From Tretioscincus oriximinensis (taxonomy: Eukaryota; Chordata; Lepidosauria; Squamata; Gymnophthalmidae): a DNA stretch of 64,000 nucleotides. Shown piece after piece: positions 46,326 through 58,438 of the stretch. The DNA is taken from positions 2,206,098-2,270,097 of the forward strand of contig JAJVDF010000016.1 of the NCBI GenBank assembly GCA_022410635.1. Reading direction: 5' to 3'. The notes under the pieces are model-generated. The model saw nothing but the letters and a program-made list of their open reading frames with translations, was not told the DNA's origin and did not search any database. How positions within the stretch are numbered: position 1 is the stretch's first letter; the number at the start of each line of letters is the position of its first letter. Both the position numbers and the translations under genes were made by a program.

Positions 46326-47877
46326 GTCTCATGTTTTTATGTTAATATTCTTAATCTCTGGAACTCAATTATCAAAACAGGTACTTAATTATATGAGAAA
46401 TGACGCTTCTTTACACAAACCATGACAATGTGAACTTGTGCCAGAAGACTGCAGTAATAGTGCATGAATTGCTGATGGTATGTAATGGCTATATAATAGC
46501 CATATCTTCACTGTATGATGGAGGCAACTGTCCCCCATTGCTGGGGCAGCACATTTAAAATGATTCCTATATTTGATGGAGCTGGAGATACCCTCTATTG
46601 CCCTGGGGGCAGCTCTCTATTCTGGACACATCCTAACCTCTTTATTCATTTCAGAGCATTTCCATTCCACATAACCAACTTAACAAGAAGACCAGAAAAC
46701 CAACCCCTCCGGACGGAAAGGATGACCCAACTAGTGATGATGATATAATGACCTTTATAGTGATCAGGTCATATCTAAGTTGTTTCATCCTTCAGCCAAT
46801 GTCTTTATAAAACATATAAAATATGAACAGCTACTTTATCCTTCCTTGATGTAAAGTTTGTTATGCTTGCTAGGCCGTTCACTAGAAGCTACTGTTTATC
46901 GGTTTTCTTTCACCCCTTCTCAAGGTTGTTAACTCTTGGGTTTCTTTTAAAACAAACCTTTCCCATACAAGTACCTGGAGCGTTTCTCTTCTTCTGACAC
47001 ACATTCCCTATTGAGCAGATTACCAAACCAATAGGATGTTGCTGAATTGAATTGTTTTTATCCTGTATTCTGGTGCTGTATTATTGATCCTTCCATCTGT
47101 CAGAATTTCTGTTGCACTACAGCATCTTTGAATTTAGGTAGATTGCAGTGAAATCCATTTATCTAACTGAGTATTCATGGAATGCACATCAGTATGTTTT
47201 TGTTCTGTTTTCTTTCAGAATGAGCATCAGCTACTGATATTGCACTCAGCTTTTAGGACTGAATATGGAAGAATGCATTTGGGTATTAGCCTGAATTTGC
47301 AGAGTAAAAAAAGAAGTGGTAGCATCCACAAACTAGTACTGCAATAAACATTAAATACAAGAAAATGCACACCTAAAATATGAAGTAGATGTGCATATGC
47401 TATTACTCTTTGTTCCACATGCTACCATCTCTATGCTTTCCCTTTTTATTTTAATAGCTGGTCTTCAAAACTATCAGCATGAAGTGTAATTTGGAGATAT
47501 CTAAGAAGTCATCGGACCACCCTGCTGCTGAAGTGTCATAACTCTAGAAGCATTCAGATGTGGTTTTTTCATATTATAATAGTATGATTATGATTGCCTC
47601 ATGTGATTGTAGAGATTCAGCTGTGGCAGAAGTAGAAATGTTTTATTACCTTTTTCCTGTTAGTATTTTTATGCAGTTTCTGTAGTGTGATGTCCTGTTC
47701 TGGCACCATGATGGCTCCACATTTTCCTGTGATCGCCAATCCTGCCTCTCAATTTGCCTGAGCTTCAGCGAGAACCATGGAGGTCCCTTCCAACTCAAGG
47801 ACAGAACGAGAACTGAAGCTACATGGCATGAATCAACTGCATATTGCTGAATTTACAATGGAAAATGCAGTGATGAT

Positions 47878-48231
47878 CTGTGGCAGGTGGCCTCTGGGTT
47901 CGTGGGTTTGGTGAACACTCAGAGGTTAAAATCAGTGATAAAATCTCCTTTCATAGAGGAGCTGCCAACAAATCAAAAAGCTCCAGACAGTTTCTTTAAT
48001 TGACAAAAGGGGCACCGATCCCGGAACCAATAGGAGGGCTGCCTGGGAGGGGCTAGAGTCTCTTAGTCTCTGTAGAGGTGCCATTTTGTATTGGCATTCA
48101 ACTTGCAGACTGAGAGAGAAACCGGTAATTGCTTGAATGTGTTTCCTCCCAGCCACTATCCTAACTTTGCCGAGACTGGAAGAACCTGCCCCCCACCCAC
48201 CCCCACCCCCAAACTGCACCAGCCACCGCTG
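47878..48231. mobile_element. hAT-type MITE, 354 bp, exact 8-bp target-site duplication (copy 2, inverted)
   Basis: This is the same family as 2773-3125 but in opposite orientation; the two align along their whole length with scattered substitutions and small indels. The ends are CTGTGGCAGGTGGCC and the complement of CAGCGGTGGCTGGTGC. The 8-bp duplication GTGATGAT is perfect (47870-47877 and 48232-48239). A C-rich tract near 48190-48210 is longer than in copy 1. Confidence 0.9.
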
Positions 48232-48439
48232 GTGATGATATATGGGAAAACCTCTAGTACCCTCCAAAACTGAGGAGAGCCACAAGGAGAGCCAGCAGTC
48301 AATAGTAGTAGAGATACAGATCAGCCAATTGTAAACAAAAAAATTACATCAGGGTTTCATGAGAAATGTAGGCAAATTCATGGCGAAGAGTGTGTGTGTT
48401 GATTAGTAAGCTATAGGATAACAATAAGCAATACTTGAT

Positions 48440-48560
48440 TTCAGAGAAGTAGCCATGTTATTCTTAGAAGAAAGTCCAGCAAGGGTGCTTGTAACACTTG
48501 TAGACTAACAGGAGAAAGGTAAGTGAGCTTTCGTTGACACATCTACTTCTTCAGAGCAAT
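48440..48560 (-). repeat. Same dispersed repeat, minus strand
   Basis: TCAGAGAAGTAGCCATGTTA, GAAAGTCCAGCAAGGGTGC, TAGACTAACAGGAG and CGTTGACACATCTACTTCTTCAG follow in reverse family order. Confidence 0.7.
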
Positions 48561-48589
48561 ACTGTTAAATATGCAATACTGTTTTATTT

Positions 48590-48813
48590 GCTGTTTTTTA
48601 TTGCTTGTGACATTTCTATCCCTTCTTTCTTTCTTAGACTTCAGGCTGTGCTCATTTTTTTCTTTTTGCCATTTGATCCTCACAGCAGTCCTCTGAGTCA
48701 AGCTAGGCTGGTTCCAAGGCCACCCTCTAAGATTTCATAGGTAAGCAGGGAATTGAATCCATGCCTCTTAGAGAGTGGTCTAACACTTTAGCCACTAAAC
48801 TATACTGGCTCTG
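48590..48813 (-). mobile_element. Older Sauria-type SINE, minus strand
   Basis: Reversed order: T-rich tail, ATTTGATCCTCACAGCAGTC, GGAATTGAATCC (B box complement), then CTAACACTTTAGCCACTAAA and ACTGGCTC of the head. It is more diverged from the other Sauria copies here, suggesting an older subfamily. Confidence 0.82.
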
Positions 48814-49499
48814 TTGTAATATTTAAAATTCCATCAAACTCCCAGCACTGATTCCCTCCCTTCCAACTGTCACCACACTGGTTATAAAGCAACCAGCTTG
48901 CCTGTGGAAGAAGGAAACAGAAGGAAACTAAAAGCTTGAGAACAGGGAGCTGTCTAAAATTATATTATATAAGCTATACTGACAGACTTCTGGCTTAAGG
49001 GTGGCATACAAATTGAAAAATTAAAAAAAATCATTTTACTTCACTCAGACTACATTACCAGGTCATAAGCTGTCTCAAATCTCATGCAATTTTCAACTCA
49101 TGTTTGACAATATGATGTGGAGGCTTGCAAAACAAGAGAATGAGACCATATTCTAAGATAATAGAACCAGAACAAGTCTGAGCACACAGATCTAAAGAGA
49201 CTCTTAGAACAGTAACTATAAGAATGACATGAAGCATTATACTGATAAATGTTCTACTATTTTAAATTTATTTTTAAATTTATTAATTAAGATTTAATAT
49301 TAATTTAAAATATATTTAATTTTAAATTTGTTTTTAAATGCTAAACTAGCAGTATCCATCAATTCTATGAGCTAGATCTACCTTATGCAGAACAATCTGC
49401 TATTAGAGAATCAATTAGCTCATCCACGATCACCAATAATCTCTTCATTAACCCACAGGAAATAGATAGACAGATACACAAATAGAGCACGATTCGTCC

Positions 49500-50115
49500 A
49501 TCTACTGAGTGCAGTGCAGGTGTTCTCCAATCCCCTGGAGCCACCTTGGCCTTCTCTGCCCTCGCCTTTCCCCCCAGCCACAGGTGGGACTACAATTCCC
49601 AGTTTGCTCCAGTGTCTTCCCTCCTCAAACTTACACGTTGTACAGAAGCGGCTGCTGCTGCCTTTGCTGCCTCCCTCTGGACCAATGCCCAAGGAGGGTT
49701 TCATTAGTGCCCACAGTGGCAGTGGCAGCAGAGGTCATCATCTCAGAAGTCAACATCTCAAGACGAGGGCGATGTAGTACCAGAGCCTCCCTACTGCCAG
49801 CACCCTTTACGTGTGCTTGATCATCCTGGGCATGGGGGTCAAGAAGTGGATATCAAGGGTCCCCCACGACCTCCAGCATGTGGCCCTTAGGACTGCTTGG
49901 CCCCACAGGAGGCTATAGGCCGCAAGGGATGATGGGCACCTTCATTGGGCACAGTGGAAGTATTGGGTTCCTTTCCTTCCTTTGTTCCCCCTCCCCCCTG
50001 CTGCATTTCCCACCCTAGGCTTATACTCGAGTCAATAACTTTTCCCAGTTTTTTGTTGTAAAATTAGGTGTCTCAGCTTATATTTGGGTCGACTTATACT
50101 CGGGTATATACAGTA
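49500..50115 (-). repeat. GC-rich dispersed repeat ending TATACTCGGGTATATACAGTA
   Basis: The right end (50015-50115) is a widespread vertebrate repeat terminus (reverse: GTATAAG, GACCCAAATATAAGC, ACTCGAGTATAAGCC). The GC-rich body extends left to about 49500, where no matching left terminus is visible. It contains ACTACAATTCCCAG at 49589-49602. Frames in it are not gene-like. Confidence 0.55.
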
Positions 50116-50740
50116 GATGAAATAAAAGCATCTTATATAAATAATAAACAAGAGGGGGACCTCAAAAAGTAGTTTGGCACAAACGTAATTGTGGTTTTGT
50201 TTCGAGGGTTGAGCAAAATATCTCCATCTGTATTACAAAATTACAACTATTTCTCAAGCATGGGGCATATTTCTTTATATAATATGCTCCAGTTAGAGCC
50301 AGGTCCCACCTATCTTTATATCTAAGCAATCTTAACCAATATTCTTTGATATTCATGTCGGTTTTCTGATCTATAATATATTCTCTTCTTTCACAAACTA
50401 TGTCGAATATTTCATTAATTCAAGGACATATCTAATCCAATTATTAACAGTAAGTTTTGTAGAATCCTTGTAATCCCTCTCACGCGTCAAATGTGCAACT
50501 AAAATTAGTTGATCAATCAAATACTTATCTTTTGTTTTTATTTTTGTTTCTGGTATACTTGACCCAAACAACCAATTTTCTTTATTTCAGGTTATAGTAT
50601 TAGTCATTATATTATTTATATTCTTTTGTACATTTACCAAACTCCTCCATTTTTGACAATGCGACCAGAGACGAAAATATGTTCCTCTTTCAGAATTACA
50701 GCGCCAGCAAAGTAAGTTAAAATTTGTAATCATATATGAC
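50116..50740 (-). mobile_element. L1 LINE ORF2 C-terminus, decayed
   Basis: On the minus strand a CWRC...GTYF-x-LWSHC zinc-knuckle-like motif (50657-50708) is followed by blocks such as TKDKYLIDQLILVAHLTRERDYKD and NIKEYWLRLL. The histidine of the motif is replaced by arginine, and stops interrupt the frame, so it is inactive. Confidence 0.75.
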
Positions 50741-50769
50741 AGTTGGCTGGGGGTGCAACACCAACAGGC

Positions 50770-50940
50770 ACGTGTTTTGGCTGCATTTTGCCCATGGGCT
50801 ACAATTTACTTAGTAATTTACTTATTTATTTACTTTATTTATTTATTTTATTCCTTTTCTTCCCTCAGTTACTTCAGGTTTTATAATAATAAAAGCAATA
50901 AAAATATTTTTTGCTATATTTTGCCTAAATACAGCCCTGG
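50770..50940. mobile_element. hAT-like MITE of the CAGGGCCGTATTTAG family, inverted copy
   Basis: Right end GCCTAAATACAGCCCTG is the family terminus in reverse. The body repeats the poly-T, ATTGCTTTTATTATTATAAAACC and TTTATT motifs of the copies at 32401 and 43931 on the other strand. The left border is blurred. Confidence 0.65.
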
Positions 50941-51722
50941 ATATCAACCTCTATCATGTTTCAATCTTAGCTCTGTGAGTTTATTATTTTTGAAATCACC
51001 AGTGTCCTTTATATATTTCTGTATAATATTGGCATTTATATCCATTTTTGTTGACAGTACTTTAGTAACAACTCTTCCATACTAAACTTAAGAGGATTCA
51101 GAAAACTATATATTTGAGTTATCATTTGTCTTTTACTTAATCTTACGTTTTGTACAATGTGTTACCAAGCATTTAGCTCTGCTTCTTTTAATCTTCTTCT
51201 ATTAGGGATGAAATGAAATGAAATTTATTATTGCCTGGGCTAGAAGCCAATTGTTGTGTCTCGGATGGTTTGGATAATTTGGACTGTTTGGGGGTATGTG
51301 TGCAAAAAAACCCAATATTATAAAAAAAGAATTCAAGAGTAAGAGTGAAGCAGGCAATAAAAGGTGTATAATGTTCAAACTGGAGGATTTGGTATGTATA
51401 GAGGAAGATGGATATTTAATACAACAATTGTTAGTATCAACCCAGGCCATCTTGGCAAATGGTTAGAAAAATAGTGAATCTTAGACATTAAAAAGGCACT
51501 ATTATTAATCAAGTGCAATTTGGTATGTTTAAAGAAAGAAGAAGAAAATATCTGAGAGAAGAAGAAACTTGAGAAAATGGCAGAAATTTGTGAGGAGAGA
51601 CCAGAGTTAGATATTGAAAATAAAGATGAACCATATTAAGTATACCAGTTGATTGACTGACTGATTAGATGTAAAAATAAAATTAAAAGAGAAAATAAAG
51701 TTTAAAAAGAAACCTCAAAAAG

Positions 51723-51804
51723 TATACTGCTCAAAACAATTCAGGGAACACTTTAACATACACTGTTATGTTAAAGTGTTCCCTTAATTGTTTTGAGCAG
51801 TATA
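51723..51804. mobile_element. Tc1-like palindromic MITE, ~82 bp
   Basis: TATACTGCTCAAAACAATTC and its complement at the other end, with only a short centre. TA lies at each border, fitting Tc1/mariner insertion. A second copy is at 57057. Confidence 0.85.
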
Positions 51805-51930
51805 TATAAACTAAGACAAAGTAAACAAAATACAATTCATATAGTGTTCTGATACATGCTTTTAATCCATCTTTAGTCCTGAAGAACTAAGCCAAAATTC
51901 CCCTGTTCTTGAAGACACTGTTACTATTAA

Positions 51931-52863
51931 GGCTGCGTTGACATGATGAGCTAAAAACTGGAATAAAGCTATATTCCGGAATATAGCAATGGCGTGTCCG
52001 TTCACACCNCAAAGCTATATTCCGGAATATACAACGGCGTGTCTGTGCACAAGTATACTTGAATTCTCATGATACACAGCTTGCCCCGCTGCATTGCTTC
52101 AGCTGTACCCTCCTTCCAGCCAGCCCTCCACCTGCTTTGGGGGGCTGCTGCCTGGAGTTCAGCTACGCGAAATGACGAGCAGGACATCATCACTGTCAAA
52201 TGGTTCAGCTGAGGCAAAGAGGAGGAGGTGGGAAGATTGACAGGACATCTGTCAATGTTCCCCTTCATTTCGCCAAGCTGATCTCCAGGCACCGACCCCC
52301 AAAAGCATGAAGAGGGCTGGCTAGAAGGAGGGCACAGCTAAAGCAATGCAATGGAACCAACTGTGTGTCATGAGAAGCCTTTTTCTAAGCCAGGCTGCCC
52401 TCCGCCTGCTTTCAGGGGCTGCTACCTGGAGATCAGCTTGACGAAATGAAGGGGAACATTGACAGACGTCCTGTCAATCTTACCACCTCCTCCTCCTCCT
52501 CGCCTCAGCCAAACCATTTGATAGCGACAACATCCTGCTCATTGCTTTGCAGAGCCAATCTCCAGGCAGCAGCTCCCAAAACCAGGCGGAGGGCAGCCTG
52601 GGCTTAGGAAAAGACGGGCAGATTTCCCCGCCAAAGCAAGGAGGCGTCGCTTCGTCCTGTCATCTTTTCCCTCCTGTCTCTTGCACTAAAAATGTTCGCA
52701 AGGGAGAGGAAGGGACTTGGTTATGAGATGATGGATGATGCCTGATTATCCCAGCAATAGTTTATTCCAGGATAAATGTGTTTATTGCAGGAGGACTTCT
52801 GAAACACACTTAACATGTGTGCCCCAACCTTCCTCATGTCGCTACAATTGAGGGAACATAGCC
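51931..52863. mobile_element. Harbinger-like non-autonomous element, 933 bp, with alternating inverted units
   Basis: Ends GGCTGCGTTGACA and the complement of GGCTATGTTCCC, flanked by TAA (51928-51930 and 52864-52866). It shares its right-hand third with 9032-9402. Inside, a ~47-bp unit with TATATTCCGGAATATA is tandemly duplicated (51966-52060). A ~250-bp block then appears four times in alternating orientation between 52080 and 52620. GC-rich, no intact frame. Confidence 0.75.
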
Positions 52864-52949
52864 TAAGTGTTCTGTTTTAACTGTTTATATGATATTTGAT
52901 TGTCATCGGCCCTGAGATCTGGTATTACTGAGAACATACCAGTAAATGG

Positions 52950-52974
52950 AACGAAAGAAAGAAAGAAAGAAAAA

Positions 52975-53058
<84 letters not shown>
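52950..53058 (+). repeat. (GAAA)n microsatellite
   Basis: About 26 GAAA units with one interruption near 52971. Confidence 0.97.
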
Positions 53059-53064
53059 GGAAAA

Positions 53065-53165
53065 CATTTTTTTTTATTTATTTATTTATTTATATTTTTA
53101 TACCACCCTATACTCGAAGGTCTCAGGGCAGTTAACAATAAAAACACGATTAACATATTAAAAAC
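53065..53165 (-). mobile_element. Reversed LINE/SINE 3' tail
   Basis: (TTTA)n, then ATACCACCCTATACTCGAAGGTCTCAGGGCAG and AACAATAAAAACACGATTAAC is the reversed 3' terminus of a Bov-B-like LINE or dependent SINE. The 5' part is absent. Confidence 0.65.
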
Positions 53166-55599
53166 AACCACATCTAAAAATGTGGGAGGGATAGCAGTTT
53201 CTCAGCCAAAGGGGAGGGGAGAGATTTAGTCATTGTTTAGAACTAAAGATGGAATAAAAGTATGCATCAAGAACAGCACCTGAGGAATCTTAGGGACAGC
53301 TTATAGATAGTGTATGGGTGGGACTGTTCATATGCCTGCCATCTTCCCCTAAGTGTTTTGGTGTTTCTTCTTCTCTCTGTCTCTCTCTTTTTTTTTTTGC
53401 TCTTTGAATGCAACTTTTTTTTAAAAAAAAAAGGCAGCACGGAGCTTTCTTTCAGATTATATCTTAAAATAGGAAGCCACAAGCACATATGGTAGGTACT
53501 GCTCAAAGTCTTCCATAACTTGCACTAGCATACAGATGGCAGGTCACTATTCTGGGATATAATCCAGAATAAAGCCCCATGTAGAAAAGATCTGTTTCTT
53601 AACTGTTATTTATTAGCCACAATTGTATCCTAATTGTGAAAAAAACACTTTGCATACCAAGATGAAGTATAACAGAGCTCTTCTGTTTTGCCCTCATAAC
53701 AAACCTCTGAAGTTAAGCTATAATGGTAGCTGTGTCATGATTGCCTTGTGACCATCACATGGAATTAAAACCAAAGTCTCTCTCCTTAAAGTCCGGTATC
53801 TTGGGTGCAGATACAGATAAACCAGCAGAATAAAAGCCATCTGTAACCCTTACTTTATTATTCCTTGTACTGCAATACAAGATGGTTGCTATGACATCTC
53901 AGCCAGTGATCTCATCTGTTGTCAGAGGATGACTGAAAACCGCAAAAAATGCTGAAAATTGGTGGCACTGGCAAGCAGCTGACTGCTAATGAAATGAAAT
54001 GGGGTTCAGCCTGTTTTGATGACTAGAGTTATTGATCCACTGATTGCTTGCATTCTTCTTTGTTGCATCCATCCATTATCCCTTGACCTATAAGTGATTA
54101 TTGAACTAGGTTTCCCTGACTAGATTTTGATGTTATGCATTCATGCAAGTCTATGGTAATTGTGTTTGCCCTATAGTCCTTATGAGCCATCAGATTGCTC
54201 CAGATTTAAGAAATATTTGAAGTGACCTATGTTCACTGTAGCCATATGGAATAGGGCCATGACACTTGGTCTTTATTAGCTACATTGTGTGCTTATGAGC
54301 ATTAACAAAGCTTGAAATTTTTTGAACACTTAAATGAAATTTCTTTTCCTGATCAATTACACAGTAGTAAAGTTACAGGAAAGCTGTTAGGAGGGAAGAC
54401 TGCCATGGGTGGCCAAATGGGCCTCCAGGAGTGGGGGAGGGGAGGGGGCAACAGTGGAGCCCCACCACCATGCCAGCCCTTCTCAGTCCTAGCTTTTTGT
54501 GTCTCTCATATAACTCACACATTGATTAGACCCACCTCCAAAACACCTACCATGATTAATGTATTCATGGTTCAGAAAAGGCTTTTATTTATTTATTTAC
54601 ATTTATTAATTGGCACTCTCTCATTTGTGCCTATCCCTTGAGAACTTATCCAGCTGGTTATTAGCCGGGGGGGGGGGGGGCTTCCAACCCCCCCCTCCCA
54701 CGCCCCAGAAATGGATGATTCCATCCAAAAATAATCTGCCTTAGTTTCACAGGAAAAAGAAATGTTCTCTGAAGTGAACTGAGCCCACTGAAAATCCAAA
54801 TGGTTTTTCTCTAATTTTAATCCACATATGCCGGGGAAATAGACCTTTGCCTATGAGGCCAGCACTGCTTGAGTTCATTTTATTAGCCTGTCTGGATGGG
54901 GTCCTAAAGATTTTACTTTGCCTGGTCTTTCTTAAAGCTATCACTGGTTGCTGACAGCATCTTTTCTAGCAATTTCTTTTGGCTAGAAAAGTACTTCCCT
55001 TTGATAGCACCTCACCATTATTCATCTTCTTTTTTGTTGTCTTTCTCTGATGAATAGATCTTTCTGATTCAGTGATAATGAATGAGAAAAAGGTTGTTTT
55101 CATCCTTTGTACCATGGTACACAAAAACAGAAATTCAATTGAGGAAAAGATGGACTAATAATTTGTAGTAAAAATATTCTGATGACAGCAGTGTGAAGAA
55201 AGTGCTGAAATTTTTCGTGCCTAAACTGCACTGAATCTGGAATTACCTTAAGTATAGACATTGAAAGAGACAGTATGGCTATTTTCATTTGTTGATAAGA
55301 TTTCCATCCTGCCTCTTTTCCAAGGAGTTCGACAATGTACATATATCATCTTACTCATTCAAAATAAATGATTGCAAAAAAATCTAAAGCAGCACTACAA
55401 AAATCTCAAGTTGTATGCACACTGTCGGTAGATTTGAACAATATTGTAAGAGCAGACGGCTTTCTATATTACATTTCTGTGATGATGTGACAAATTGCAA
55501 TCTTGTTTTGGATATAACAAAGTGCATGTGGAGTATTAGCCAATCCATTTTCCACAAGAAAAGTGTTAGTGTGTACAAGGAAAGAGCTAGTGTGTACAA
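53166..55599. other. No gene recognised
   Basis: A T-run and A-run with CTTT sequence at 53384-53432, a G-run/C-run pair at 54667-54697 and some TTTATT sequence near 54585. Otherwise unrecognised. Confidence 0.5.
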
Positions 55600-55900
55600 G
55601 GAAATGGCTCAGTCACTTAGGAATTCATCTCTCGTCTGGGAGATGGGGTTTCGAAGCCCTGTGTCAGACGTGGGTAAGGGTGAGCACCTTCCACTAGCCT
55701 GTAGCTCTAGCCAACCCAGCTATTCGAAAGCATGAATTGCAAGAAATTGCAACTGACTGCAAGTAGATACATGGGAACCACCATGGGAAGACAGAATGTG
55801 AGCCTTCGGGCAAAAATACCCTTGTAAGCCGCTTTGAGTCCCTTTGAAAGGTGAGAAAAGCAGGGTATAAGAACCAAGTTCTTCTTGTTCTTCTTCTTCT
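55600..55900 (+). mobile_element. tRNA-derived (TTC)n-tailed SINE
   Basis: Copy with a slightly degraded A box (ATGGCTCAGTCACTTAGG), an intact B box region and a short interrupted TTC tail. An imperfect repeat of GTGTGTACAAGGAAA precedes it (55570-55602). Confidence 0.85.
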
Positions 55901-57056
55901 ACTGAATCTTCTTCAGTGCTTGTGACCATTGAATATTCTGTTTCCAAATACTGGTAACTAATATTCCAAATATTATTCATTTGTCTGCTTAATCTCACCC
56001 TCTCTAACTCAGAAGTGGTCAAACTATAACTTTCCATTTGTTCCTGGACTTCCTTGCATTTCAGTTGATCTAACTCATGACAAGAAATGATCAGAGCAAC
56101 CTCTGATGCTCTAGACCTTGCCAAAAGAAAAGCACAATAATATATCTGCACATTGTGGAAAGTACAGACATTTCATTCAGACACAAATCATTTTGACATG
56201 CACATGTGATAGCAGCGCAGCTTAAATAAGGTACGGCCTACTTTTGACTCCACAGTTAAATTTCATCCCAATAATCCTTATTCGGAATACATCACTGCAG
56301 TTCCATGTGACATAATAGCAAATCATGTTTATTTTCTCAAAGGCACATTATGTTTAAGAAAATTAGGCAGGGGTAGAATAGAATAAAGCTTGTCCCACTC
56401 AGAAATGTAATGTTTGGGCTTGGAAAGCTTTGCTCTCATTCTTAGGATGTATTTATTTTCATCATTGCTGTGTTTAATTCTTCATCATTCATGCTACTGT
56501 ACTTAGAAGAGATACTTTTCCATCCTCACTGATTCAGGCCCTTTCCTGCTAATGCATTTAAAAAAACTCACTCTTTCACATTAATTACAGGATAATAATG
56601 CTAATACACTTGAATATCTATTATGAGCTCCTTAATACATATGTAACCTCTTTATAATGAACTCCAAGGGACAGAAAAATGTGTATGCTATAATGAAACG
56701 TTGTTATACTGAAACCATTGCAAAAACTATTTCAATAGACATTTAATGCCAGAATCCATTGGCGAAAACTTTTAAATGGCAGAAACCATTGCCTTAATCC
56801 CTACAGAGCCCTTTTCTGAGGTGTATCTCAGGAAAGAGCTTGGCCATCCACATCCCAGTATAGAGTATGGTGGGTCACTGGGACCTGCCACAGTCTACAC
56901 TAGCATGTGAATGTCAGGCTCCTATGCCCATAATGACATTGGGGACAACCTAGATTCTTTCAGTCTTAACACACTTATAATTATAAAAAAAATACAAAAA
57001 TAAATTGTTGCCTTTTCTTGCAAACTGCTTTCCCTTCCTTCTCACCAGCATGAATA

Positions 57057-57138
57057 TATACTGCTCAAAACAATTAAGGGAACACTTAGTGTTACACTGT
57101 TATGTTAACGTGTTCCCTTAATTGTTTTGGGCAGTATA
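57057..57138. mobile_element. Tc1-like palindromic MITE, ~82 bp, second copy
   Basis: TATACTGCTCAAAACAATTA ... GCAGTATA with the same centre (ACACTGTTATGTTAA) as 51723-51804 and the same length, differing at a few bases. Confidence 0.85.
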
Positions 57139-58133
57139 TTTACTTTTACATAGGAGCCCATAATTGTCCCATTCATCCATTGGATTCTGAAGATTTAGTC
57201 CTCCCGTTCATTGGTGGTTTGAAAATCTTTACTGTCCTTTGAAAAATCTTACTCTGTACTGAATGTATGGCCCCTCTTGCAATTCAGTTCTTTATAGTAG
57301 GGTCTTGCAGAATTGGAAGGGGCACAAAAACTGTTTGTTATACAGAAACCTTCATTACAATGGGGTTCATCACAGTGGGAGCATCTTTACATTGTTCTCA
57401 ATGGTGTTCTGCCACAACTTCCAAATTTGTTTGTTACACTGCGAATTTTGTTTTATTCGTGTTCTTTATAACGAGGTTTCACATGTAGTGTATTTCAGCA
57501 CTGGGACAGCTCTGTGTTCAGCTACAAGTTGCTGCAACAACAGCTGACAGCTGAACAAGGCTGCAATTACCTGCAACATCATGTGCAAATGCAGTTTGGC
57601 ATTTGCATAGCAGCACATATTGTTCCTCTTCTAATGTGCATCTAGATGCTGAATGCAAACATGTGTGGCTGCAATTAATCCATGTCCAATTGAAGCTAAT
57701 ATCCTGAATTTTCTAAATGCTGACAAGGTCGAATGTAAAACTCTGTTGTAACTGGAGTGGGTGAGCATCTCCTATAGGGCATGTAAAATGATTGCATTGA
57801 CTGGATTATGGTTTCTGGGCATTATAGTTTGCAACTGCATTTTTTTCAGGGACAGCAATTTACCAGTTAATTCTAACTGTACTTTGCAAACTATTGAGCA
57901 GTTAGTTGATTTATTGATCTATCTATCCATCCATTTAGGTGTTTAATTGCATTTTTTTTCAGAGACTGTTATTAAAAGTAATGCATTTTCTTCTTAATTA
58001 TCATATAGCTACAGCAGGTTAAATAAACTGCAGGCAATAATGGCCATTTTTAAAGAGATATTTTCTTCCTGGAATGTTGAAGGTAGTGCAGCCACATATA
58101 GTCATGTTCAACAGCTGGATCCACATTAGAAGT

Positions 58134-58438
58134 GGAAGAAGAAGAAGAACTGGGTTCTTATAATCTGCTTTTCTCACCTTTCAAAGGGACTCAGAGTGGC
58201 TTACAAGGATATTTTTGCCTAAAGGCTCACATTCTATCTTCCCCACCAGATTGTGGTGGTTCCCATGTATCTACATGCAGTCAGTTGCAATTTCTTGCAA
58301 TCATGCTTTCAAATAGCTGGGTTGGCTAGAGCTACAGGCTAGTGGAAGGTGCTCACCCCTCCCCACGTCCCACACAGGGCTTCGAAACCCCATCTCCCAG
58401 ATGAGAGACAGATTTCTTAGTGACTGAGCTATCCATAT
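58134..58438 (-). mobile_element. tRNA-derived (TTC)n-tailed SINE, minus strand
   Basis: Reversed TTC tail (GAAGAAGAAGAAGAA) at the left, complement of the A box (ACTGAGCTATCC) at the right, full body between. Confidence 0.88.

Noticed and set aside
47755..47820. Possible CR1 3' end (GGAGGTCCCTTCCAACTC)
   Set aside because: Only about 20 bases match and neither the upstream core nor the terminal repeats are present.
49420..49820. Overlapping frames of about 90-100 codons on both strands
   Set aside because: Lie in a GC-rich dispersed repeat; several frames are open at once because stops are rare at high GC.
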